DNA from: Candidatus Falkowiibacteriota bacterium
Lineage (GTDB): Bacteria > Patescibacteriota > Patescibacteriia > Patescibacteriales > JALSMD01
Reading direction: 5' to 3'
DNA length: 6,450 nt
NCBI GenBank assembly: GCA_026987855.1
Contig: JALSMD010000126.1
Coordinates: forward strand, 1 to 6,450
The notes under the pieces are model-generated. The model made no database searches, was not told where the DNA came from, and saw only the letters and a list, made by a program, of their open reading frames with translations. Shown piece by piece: positions 1 through 5,031 of the stretch; within the stretch, counting starts at the first letter, position 1; each line of letters opens with the position of its first letter. The position numbers and the translations under genes are program-made.

Positions 1-1060
1 TATCTTTAATAATTCTTTCCATTCTAGCTAAACCAACTCTAAATCTATTCTGAATGAGCTCGCCAATAGCACGAACACGGCGATTGCCTAAATGATCAAT
101 ATCGTCTTCTTTATCTTGAGTAATATTTAATCTAATTATTTCTTTAATAATAGCTACTAAATCTTCCTTTCTTAAAATCCTGGTTTCTTTGTTGTTAGGA
201 ATATCAAAACCAAAACGGCGATTGATTTTATAACGACCTACTCTGCCAAAATCATAACGATCAAAACGAAAAAACATTGAATAAATAAGCTGACGAGCAT
301 TATCAGCTGTTGCCAAGTCTCCTGGTCTAATTCTTTTATACACCTCTTTTAACCCTTCTGACTCATTTTTAGCCAAATCTTTGGCAATAGTAGCTTCAAT
401 ATAACCCTGTTCTTTTTCATTAAAAGTATCAACATCTTTAAAAAGTTCTTTTATTTCTTCGTCAGTGCCATAACCAAAAGCACGCAACAAAGAGGTAATC
501 GCTACTTTTCTTTTGCGGTCAATTCTTACCCAAATAACTTTATTTATATCTGTTTCAATTTCTAGCCAAGCACCTCTATTAGGAATAATTTTAGCGCCAT
601 AATATTTTCTCCCTTTTATAAGCTCAGAGGTAAAAATAACGCCGGCACTTCTAATTAGTTGGGAGACCACCACCCTTTCAATTCCATTTATAATAAAGGT
701 TCCGTTTTTGGTCATTAGAGGAAAATCGCCTAAAAAAATCTCTTGAACAACCTCCTTATTTATCCTTTTATTAACTAGCCTTGCCCTTACCCTCAAAGGC
801 GCTTCGTAGGTAATGTTTTTAGCCCTGCTTTCTGTCTCATTGAATTTTGGTTCATCAAGGTAATAATCTTCTAGATAAAGCTCTAAATCACGACCAATAA
901 AATCTGTGACAGGTGAAATTTCGTCAAACAGTTCTGCCAGTCCTTCTTCTAGAAACCATTTGTAAGAATTCTTTTGAATTTCTATTAAATCTGGCATGTC
1001 CATCGCTCGAGTAAAATCTGTAAAATATTTACGCACGTCTAGTTGTGTTTTATTAGGCAT
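1..1060 (-). CDS. rpoB: RNA polymerase beta subunit, N-terminal 353 residues (partial, runs off left edge)
   Basis: This is the start of the beta subunit of DNA-dependent RNA polymerase, the catalytic core of transcription. I translated the minus strand from the ATG at 1060 and the frame stays open to base 1. Recognisable family blocks are the N-terminal helix around residues 20-38 (DMPDLIEIQKNSYKWFLEEG), the rifampicin-pocket strand at about 130-143 (ERVVVSQLIRSAGVIF), IPNRGAWLEIETD at 159-171, the RIRPGDLATADNA block at about 243-255, GRVGRYKINRRFG at 272-284, and DDIDHLGNRRVRAIGELIQN at 319-338. Only about 35 residues separate the last two blocks. That is the short form seen in actinobacterial RpoB rather than the longer Bacillus or E. 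coli form. SQLIRSAG has Ala where most RpoB have Pro (RSPG). No Shine-Dalgarno precedes the ATG; the 20 bases upstream are pure A/T. In-frame TTG codons exist further upstream, but the ATG matches the usual RpoB N-terminus. Confidence 0.97.
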   Translation of the reverse strand, partial: MPNKTQLDVRKYFTDFTRAMDMPDLIEIQKNSYKWFLEEGLAELFDEISPVTDFIGRDLELYLEDYYLDEPKFNETESRAKNITYEAPLRVRARLVNKRINKEVVQEIFLGDFPLMTKNGTFIINGIERVVVSQLIRSAGVIFTSELIKGRKYYGAKIIPNRGAWLEIETDINKVIWVRIDRKRKVAITSLLRAFGYGTDEEIKELFKDVDTFNEKEQGYIEATIAKDLAKNESEGLKEVYKRIRPGDLATADNARQLIYSMFFRFDRYDFGRVGRYKINRRFGFDIPNNKETRILRKEDLVAIIKEIIRLNITQDKEDDIDHLGNRRVRAIGELIQNRFRVGLARMERIIKD

Positions 1061-1061
1061 A

Positions 1062-1082
1062 ATTTTAAATTTTAAATTTTTA
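1062..1082. repeat. A/T 7-bp tandem repeat in rpoB start region
   Basis: On the plus strand ATTTTAA occurs about three times in tandem, the last copy imperfect. On the rpoB strand this forms an unstructured, purely A/T stretch directly against the ATG, where a Shine-Dalgarno site would normally lie. Such A/T-rich unstructured start regions can support initiation without an SD. Confidence 0.5.
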
Positions 1083-1088
1083 GACAAC

Positions 1089-1118
1089 AAAAAAATCTCA
1101 ACGCCTCTTTGGCTTGAG
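1089..1118 (-). terminator. Terminator-like hairpin just upstream of rpoB (possible attenuator)
   Basis: On the minus strand CTCAA (1118-1114) pairs with TTGAG (1101-1097), and GCC (1113-1111) pairs with GGC (1105-1103). The loop is AAAGA and G is bulged at 1102. The stem is followed by A and then seven T residues (1095-1089). It ends only about 28 nt before the rpoB ATG and lies downstream of the predicted promoter, so it would work as an attenuator or a leaky terminator rather than as the end of an upstream gene. Confidence 0.55.
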
Positions 1119-1157
1119 TTATATATGAAAGATATTAAAATTTAATTTATTTTCAAC

Positions 1158-1206
1158 ATCCTCACTTTTTTGTTAAAAATAAAGGTGCATGAGGATTTTT
1201 TATTTA
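1158..1206 (+). terminator. Opposite-facing terminator-like hairpin in rpoB leader
   Basis: ATCCTCA (1158-1164) pairs with TGAGGAT (1190-1196), and TTTTTT (1196-1201) follows on the plus strand. That makes it a terminator for plus-strand transcription, antisense to the rpoB leader. In the minus-strand leader RNA the same bases form a stem extended by C-U-rich and A-rich pairing inside the loop, with no trailing U-run. No plus-strand gene ends just upstream, so its client transcript is not obvious. Confidence 0.45.
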
Positions 1207-1221
1207 TTCTTAAATAAAAAA
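1196..1221. repeat. Perfect 11-bp A/T inverted repeat joining two facing terminator hairpins
   Basis: TTTTTTATTTA (1196-1206) and TAAATAAAAAA (1211-1221) are exact reverse complements around a 4-base loop. The arms contain the T-tract of the plus-strand hairpin on one side and the T-tract of the minus-strand hairpin on the other. The two terminators therefore face each other across a shared palindromic A/T element. Confidence 0.6.
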
Positions 1222-1254
1222 AGCACACACTATTTTCAGGAATATTGTTGCTTT
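1216..1254 (-). terminator. Terminator-like hairpin in rpoB leader, proximal
   Basis: Read on the minus strand, AAAGCA (1254-1249) pairs with TGCTTT (1225-1220). ACA (1248-1246) pairs with TGT (1229-1227) across a bulged G at 1226. TATT (1244-1241) pairs with AATA (1234-1231) after one A/G mismatch. The loop is CCTGAA. Seven T residues follow (1222-1216). This has the form of an intrinsic terminator about 90 nt after the predicted start site. It could end a short RNA or act as an attenuator for rpoB. Confidence 0.5.
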
Positions 1255-1281
1255 ATCCTTTTGTGGTCTTAATTTATTAAT

Positions 1282-1290
1282 TTATACACA
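1282..1290 (+). promoter_or_regulatory. Consensus DnaA box (TTATACACA)
   Basis: This is a perfect match to TTATNCACA. It lies in the predicted rpoB leader just downstream of the start site, 137 bases from a second perfect box. A single box in AT-rich DNA would mean little; the pair is more suggestive. Binding by DnaA is inferred, not shown. Confidence 0.35.
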
Positions 1291-1315
1291 ACTTTGCGAT
1301 GTTATGGATAGAATA

Positions 1316-1344
1316 ACTATAGCAAAAAAAAATAATTAAGTCAA
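1316..1344 (-). promoter_or_regulatory. Sigma70-type promoter for rpoB / leader RNA
   Basis: On the minus strand there is a -35 box TTGACT (1344-1339), a 17-base spacer, and a -10 box TATAGT (1321-1316). Each hexamer matches consensus at five of six positions and the spacing is ideal. Transcription should begin near 1309, giving a leader of about 250 nt before the rpoB ATG. It is the best promoter match in the intergenic region. The background is very AT-rich, so the -35 box and exact spacing carry most of the weight. Confidence 0.72.
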
Positions 1345-1645
1345 GTTTTTTATATTTTTTAATGAGATAGTTAATTTTTTATCTATTTTTAAATAAAAAC
1401 TTTTATGTTAAAATTTAATTTTAAAATTATCCACAACAAAATAATCTATAAATAAAATATATAGAATGAAAAACAAAAAATAAATATTAGAAAAAGAATG
1501 TATCTTCTCTCTCCTTTTTTTAAAGAAGATGAATTGTTTTTACGCCTCACTCCTCTGCTAGTTGATCTGTAAATTATCTAATAAATAAAGCTTTATTCTG
1601 ACATATAGCTGGCTAATACATATACTTTAAATGTCACAATTTTTC
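1345..1645. other. AT-rich intergenic DNA with no supported gene
   Basis: Beyond the DnaA box this stretch contains mostly A/T-rich DNA and small dyads. They are TTAAAATT-T-AATTTTAA at 1408-1424, a hairpin pairing ATCTTCT (1502-1508) with AGAAGAT (1524-1530), the perfect 14-bp palindrome AATAAAGCTTTATT at 1584-1597, and TAGC-TG-GCTA at 1606-1615. Two tiny ORFs (24 and 34 residues, on opposite strands and overlapping) lack usable ribosome binding sites and are not called. I see no tRNA or known structured RNA. Confidence 0.5.
1427..1435 (+). promoter_or_regulatory. Consensus DnaA box (TTATCCACA)
   Basis: This is a perfect match to the strongest DnaA box form, about 80 bases upstream of the rpoB -35 element. 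It abuts a palindromic A/T stretch (TTAAAATT-T-AATTTTAA, 1408-1424). Together with the box at 1282 it could regulate rpoB or mark an initiation site. Confidence 0.4.
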
Positions 1646-1654
1646 TGATAGAAT
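1646..1654 (+). promoter_or_regulatory. Extended -10 promoter giving a leaderless recG mRNA
   Basis: TGATAGAAT is an extended -10 element (TGn plus TAGAAT, five of six). A weak TTTAAA -35 lies at 1626-1631 with a 17-base spacer. Only six bases separate the -10 from the recG ATG at 1661, so the expected start site falls on or next to the A of the ATG. The absence of any Shine-Dalgarno sequence before recG agrees with leaderless translation. Confidence 0.55.
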
Positions 1655-1660
1655 AAAAAT

Positions 1661-3721
1661 ATGCTGGAACCAAATACAAGCATAAAAAATATAGGTAAAT
1701 TAAGCCTAACAACAACTAAACGACTAAACAAATTAGGCATAAACACTGTTTATGACCTTCTTTTTTATTTTCCTTTCAAATATGAGATATTCAAAAAAAC
1801 TTCTATTAAAAATTTACGGCCAAATACAAAAGTATGCGTAGTAGCTCAAATAGAAATTATTCAAAACAAACGTAGCGTTCACAAAAAAATGAACATCACC
1901 GAAGCTATTTTGAATGACGGAACGGGCAAATTAAAAGTTGTATGGTTTAATCAACCTTTTTTGGGAAAAATTTTAAAAGCAGGAGATATAATATCACTAG
2001 CTGGTAAAATTGAGCTTGACTTCGGCGGTTATTTAATGGCTTCGCCAATCTATGAAAAAATAAATTCGGGAACTCCTCTACACACTCAAGGTATAATTCC
2101 CAGCTATCATCTAACAGAAAAATTAAGCCAAAAACAATTAAGGTTTTTAATAAATAAAATTATACCTCTTGCTAAACAAATAAAAGATTGGTTGCCTTCC
2201 AGTATTAAACAAGAATTAAAATTATTAGATTTAACAGAAGCAATTCAAAAAATACACTTTCCCCAAAATGAATCAGATATTAAAAAAGCGCGAAAAAGAT
2301 TATCTTTTGATGAGTTATTTTTAATTCAAATTCAAGCCCAGCTTATTAGAAAAAATTTGGATAAATACAAAGCTCCAACCATTCCTTTTGCTAAAAAATA
2401 TGTTAAAAATTTTGTTAATAGCCTTCCTTTTAGATTAACAAATAGTCAACGCCAAACTGCTTGGGAAATAATTCAAGATATGGGAAAAGATAAACCAATG
2501 ATGCGTTTATTAGAAGGTGATGTAGGTAGTGGAAAGACAATAGTGGCGATAATTGCAATGCTTAATGCTGTAACTAGCTTAAAAAATAATCAGGTAGTTA
2601 TTATGGTGCCAACAGAAATTTTAGCTCTTCAGCATTATCAAACAATTACTTCTTTACTAAAAAATTTTAATATAAAAATTGCTCTCTTAACTAAAAGCGA
2701 AAAAAGATTAAATTCCCAAGAAAAAAAACTTTCTAAAAAAAAGATTTTAGAAATAATTAAGAGAGGCGAAGCTCAAATTATTATTGGCACGCATACCCTT
2801 ATTCAAGAAGAATTAGAATTTAAAAATCTCGTTTTAGCGATTATCGATGAGCAACATCGCTTTGGTGTTAAACAAAGAAAACTTCTTATAGAAAAAGCGG
2901 GGCACAAAGAAATGATGCCTCATATGCTTTCTATGACAGCTACACCAATACCGCGCAGTTTAGCTTTGGCTCTTTATGGAGATTTAGATCTTTCAATAAT
3001 CTCCGAAATGCCAAAAGGGCGAAAAAAAATTATCACTAAAGTTGTGCCCGAAGAAAAACGTCAAGCTGCATACGATTTTATTAAAGAACAACTAAAACAA
3101 GGGAGGCAAGCTTTTGTAATTTGTCCTTTAATTGATTACTCTGATAAATTAGGGGTAAAATCAGTTAAAGAAGAGTATAAAAAACTAAGAGAACAAATTT
3201 TTCCTGAATCTAATATAGCAATCCTACATGGTCGTTTGAAGCCAAAAGAAAAAGAAGAAATAATGCAAAATTTTTTAAATAAAAAAATTGATATTTTAGT
3301 ATCAACCTCTGTAGTTGAGGTTGGGGTTGATGTGCCTAATGCAACAATTATGATAATAGAAGGGGCTGAACGGTTTGGTTTACCTCAATTACACCAATTT
3401 CGGGGACGTGTAGGCAGAGGAGAACATCAATCTTACTGTTTTGCCTTCACAAATAATAAAAATGAAAAAACCTTAAAAAGGCTACGAGCTTTTGAAATGT
3501 ATTATGATGGCTTTAGTTTAGCAAAAATTGACTTAAAATTTCGCGGGCCAGGAGAAGTTTATGGCACGGCTCAAAAGGGCTTTCCTGAACTAAAAATTGC
3601 TAATTTATTTGATTATGACTTGATTAAATTAGCACGTGAACAGGCAATAAAAATTATTAAGAAAGACCCCAATCTAGCTAATTATCCTCTTTTAAAAGCA
3701 AAAATACAATCTTTCCCTTGA
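1661..3721 (+). CDS. recG: ATP-dependent DNA helicase RecG
   Basis: RecG is a monomeric superfamily 2 helicase that regresses stalled replication forks and branch-migrates Holliday junctions. At 686 residues it is full length for the family (E. coli about 693). The N-terminal 150 residues hold the wedge/OB-fold that splits the fork (DGTGKLKVVWFNQPF at 86-100). Helicase motifs follow in order: LTNSQRQ at 259-265, Walker A GDVGSGKT at 286-293, MVPTEILALQHY at 315-326, DEQH box at 396-399, TATPIPR at 426-432, VSTSVVEVGVDVPNA at 547-561, and QFRGRVGRG at 579-587. The C-terminal translocation (TRG) region is present (GPGEVYGTAQKGFPELKIAN, 629-648), but the usual GTRQ reads GTAQ here. The start is set by the ATG directly after an extended -10; there is no SD. 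The stop TGA overlaps a TTGACA -35 element for the next gene. I see no frameshift. Confidence 0.97.
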   Translation: MLEPNTSIKNIGKLSLTTTKRLNKLGINTVYDLLFYFPFKYEIFKKTSIKNLRPNTKVCVVAQIEIIQNKRSVHKKMNITEAILNDGTGKLKVVWFNQPFLGKILKAGDIISLAGKIELDFGGYLMASPIYEKINSGTPLHTQGIIPSYHLTEKLSQKQLRFLINKIIPLAKQIKDWLPSSIKQELKLLDLTEAIQKIHFPQNESDIKKARKRLSFDELFLIQIQAQLIRKNLDKYKAPTIPFAKKYVKNFVNSLPFRLTNSQRQTAWEIIQDMGKDKPMMRLLEGDVGSGKTIVAIIAMLNAVTSLKNNQVVIMVPTEILALQHYQTITSLLKNFNIKIALLTKSEKRLNSQEKKLSKKKILEIIKRGEAQIIIGTHTLIQEELEFKNLVLAIIDEQHRFGVKQRKLLIEKAGHKEMMPHMLSMTATPIPRSLALALYGDLDLSIISEMPKGRKKIITKVVPEEKRQAAYDFIKEQLKQGRQAFVICPLIDYSDKLGVKSVKEEYKKLREQIFPESNIAILHGRLKPKEKEEIMQNFLNKKIDILVSTSVVEVGVDVPNATIMIIEGAERFGLPQLHQFRGRVGRGEHQSYCFAFTNNKNEKTLKRLRAFEMYYDGFSLAKIDLKFRGPGEVYGTAQKGFPELKIANLFDYDLIKLAREQAIKIIKKDPNLANYPLLKAKIQSFP

Positions 3722-3746
3722 CAATTTTTATAATATTTACTATTTT
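3718..3746 (+). promoter_or_regulatory. Promoter for the 106-residue protein, overlapping recG stop
   Basis: A perfect -35 TTGACA (3718-3723) overlaps the recG TGA stop. With a 17-base spacer the -10 is TATTTT (3741-3746, four of six). The start would be near 3753, leaving about 27 nt of leader that contains the Shine-Dalgarno site. A stray TATAAT at 3729-3734 lacks a matching -35. Confidence 0.45.
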
Positions 3747-3767
3747 AATAAAAAATCTTTAACAAAA

Positions 3768-3774
3768 AAGGAGG
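3768..3774 (+). promoter_or_regulatory. Strong Shine-Dalgarno site (AAGGAGG)
   Basis: AAGGAGG ends five bases before the ATG at 3780 and is close to a full anti-SD match. It fixes that start codon. It is the only strong SD in the window; recG, rpoB, the receiver and the Nif3-like gene have none. Confidence 0.85.
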
Positions 3775-3779
3775 ACAAA

Positions 3780-4100
3780 ATGAACAAAACTTCACAAAGC
3801 ATTCGTTTTCGTTTTGTGGTGGACCCAATGCGTTTTTTTGGAAACCCATATATCCCAAGTTCAATTCAAAAAGCTATTAGAGAAGATGGTACTGTTGATC
3901 CGAAAAATATTATCGGAATTGCAACTCTCACGACTAATCCGGATATAATATTGATAATTATCAGATATAACGGCAGGCGAAATTTTATCCCTCTCACCTG
4001 CTTCCGACGCACTCCTCCGCCACAAAAACTACAAAAAATCATAGCAGAAAAAGGAGAAAAAAGAGGTAGATATATTATAGCAAATATAAATCTGAGGTAA
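3780..4100 (+). CDS. Uncharacterised basic 106-residue protein
   Basis: I do not recognise this protein. It is 106 residues, rich in Arg, Lys and Ile, and predicted basic. Short hydrophobic strands are visible (IIGIATLTT at 44-52, DIILIIIRYNG at 55-65), followed by a basic proline-containing turn (CFRRTPPPQKLQKII, 74-88) and a very basic C-terminus (EKGEKRGRYIIANINLR). There is no signal peptide or convincing membrane helix. The alternating beta-strand-like and basic segments would suit a small soluble nucleic-acid-binding or ribosome-associated protein, but that is only inference. Gene status is well supported: a strong SD, a likely promoter of its own, a terminator right after its stop, and a clean ORF in AT-rich DNA. 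It lies 58 bases after recG on the same strand, so it may also be read from recG transcripts. Confidence 0.8.
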   Translation: MNKTSQSIRFRFVVDPMRFFGNPYIPSSIQKAIREDGTVDPKNIIGIATLTTNPDIILIIIRYNGRRNFIPLTCFRRTPPPQKLQKIIAEKGEKRGRYIIANINLR

Positions 4101-4110
4101 AAAAAATAAA

Positions 4111-4134
4111 AGGCAAGGATAAAACTCCTTGCCT
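4111..4134. terminator. Bidirectional intrinsic terminator
   Basis: AGGCAAGGA pairs perfectly over 9 bp with TCCTTGCCT around a TAAAAC loop. On the plus strand CTTTTCTTTT follows; on the minus strand TTTATTTTTTT follows. It therefore ends the 106-residue gene (plus) and the Nif3-like operon (minus), which converge here. Confidence 0.9.
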
Positions 4135-4162
4135 CTTTTCTTTTAATAATTATTTTTTAAAA

Positions 4163-4921
4163 TTAAACATCACAAGGAATATCAACAAACTCAACTTTAA
4201 TTCCAAAACGACGAGCAATTAAATTGCCTAAATTTTTTATTCCTAATTTTTCTGTATTATAATGTCCGGCATTAATAAAATTTATGCCAATTTCAATTAT
4301 GCCTCTCACAACACTTTCACGCACATCACCACAAATATAAGTATCGGCGCTCGCCTCATAAGCTAATTCAAATTCCGGAGAAGCGCCTCCTGAAATAACC
4401 CCTATTCTTTTAACTAATTTGGGGCCTGCGGCAATAGTATATGATCTGGTGCCTAATTTTCTATTTACTATATCTACAAACTTATCAAACCTAACTTCTC
4501 TTTCTAATTCTCCGATAAAACCAACATTTAGTGGTTTACACTTTCTTATACCAAGAAGACGACAAAGGCTAATATTATTACCAATTTTAGGATGAGCATC
4601 TAAAGGTAAGTGAAAACCAGCTAAATTAATGTCATTTTCTAAAAGTAATTTTAATCTTTGGCGTAAAAATCCTTTAATTTGAGGATTGTTGCCTATTTGA
4701 TTACCAAAAATTCCATGATGAACAATAATCATCTGGGCTTGCTTCTTTACAGCTTCTTTAATTAAGGCAGTAGACAAACTCACACCTGTTACTATTTTAT
4801 TTACTTTTGGGCATCCCTCAACTTGTAAACCATTAAGACAATAATCACTAAAATTATTTACCTCTAAATATTCCTGGCAAAAATCAATAATGTTTTTAGT
4901 CTTTATCCTTTTATTCTTCAT
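4163..4921 (-). CDS. Nif3/YbgI-like dinuclear metal center protein (DUF34 family)
   Basis: This is a complete 252-residue member of the NIF3 family, which is widespread and often annotated as a GTP cyclohydrolase I type 2 homolog, although its true reaction is uncertain. The metal-ligand signature is intact: the HH pair at 68-69 (IIVHHGIFG), H104 and D108 in GFHLPLDAHPKIGNN (102-116), and H220 and E224 in GHYNTEKLGIKN (219-230). N-terminal NGLQVEG (30-36) is also typical. The central insert found in longer homologs (about 370 residues) is absent, as in E. coli YbgI. The product should be cytosolic. The ATG at 4921 sits 5 bases after the stop of the 33-residue ORF and is the last gene of the operon. 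No SD is seen; a TATAAT lies four bases upstream of the ATG and could add leaderless expression. A shared function with the kinase and receiver is not evident. Confidence 0.93.
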   Translation of the reverse strand: MKNKRIKTKNIIDFCQEYLEVNNFSDYCLNGLQVEGCPKVNKIVTGVSLSTALIKEAVKKQAQMIIVHHGIFGNQIGNNPQIKGFLRQRLKLLLENDINLAGFHLPLDAHPKIGNNISLCRLLGIRKCKPLNVGFIGELEREVRFDKFVDIVNRKLGTRSYTIAAGPKLVKRIGVISGGASPEFELAYEASADTYICGDVRESVVRGIIEIGINFINAGHYNTEKLGIKNLGNLIARRFGIKVEFVDIPCDV

Positions 4922-4925
4922 AAAT

Positions 4926-4955
4926 ATTATAAATTAAGAAGTAAATACAAAACAA
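4926..4955 (-). promoter_or_regulatory. Possible internal leaderless promoter for the Nif3-like gene
   Basis: On the minus strand TATAAT (4931-4926) matches the -10 consensus fully and lies four bases before the ATG. TTGTTT (4955-4950) could be a weak -35 at an 18-base spacing. The start site would fall about on the ATG, as at recG. The -10 also overlaps the TAA stop of the 33-residue ORF, so chance in AT-rich DNA cannot be excluded. Confidence 0.35.
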
Positions 4956-5028
4956 CCCCCCCAACAATAAATTCTAAAATAAAAATTTTTAGAAAAGTAA
5001 TGCCAATTTTATCTAAATTAATAAACAT
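4927..5028 (-). CDS. Putative 33-residue single-pass membrane miniprotein
   Basis: The ORF starts at ATG 5028, one codon after the receiver's TAG stop, and ends at TAA 4927-4929, five bases before the Nif3-like ATG. It therefore fills the gap between two operon genes almost exactly. The product begins MFINLDKIGITFLKIF, and residues 10-33 are nearly all hydrophobic, with a single Glu at 19 and a GG pair at 23-24. This looks like one transmembrane helix with a short N-terminal tail. The GG pair is encoded within a run of seven G. No Shine-Dalgarno is visible, so translation would rely on coupling to the receiver stop. It is in the same frame as the receiver, so UAG readthrough would fuse the two. 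I recognise no family. A/T-rich codons favour hydrophobic residues, so the ORF could be fortuitous; the packing is the main support. Confidence 0.5.
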   Translation of the reverse strand: MFINLDKIGITFLKIFILEFIVGGVVLYLLLNL

Positions 5029-5031
5029 AAA

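Noticed and set aside
1216..1309. Known small RNA (SRP, 6S, tmRNA) in the rpoB leader
   Set aside because: None of the conserved cores of those RNAs is visible; only a short AT-rich sequence ending in a terminator-like hairpin.
1446..1550. 34-residue minus-strand ORF from GTG, basic N-terminus then hydrophobic
   Set aside because: AGAGGA touches the GTG with no spacing, and the hydrophobic tail is made of A/T codons as expected from random AT-rich DNA. It overlaps the 24-residue ORF on the other strand.
1498..1572. 24-residue leucine-rich plus-strand ORF (begins MYLLSPFFKEDEL)
   Set aside because: There is no SD and no convincing promoter, and the leucines are scattered rather than in attenuator-style runs. 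A 24-codon ORF is expected by chance.
3952..3963. TGATAATTATCA palindrome inside the 106-residue gene
   Set aside because: It is within coding sequence, is A/T-rich, and has no promoter context. Chance is sufficient.
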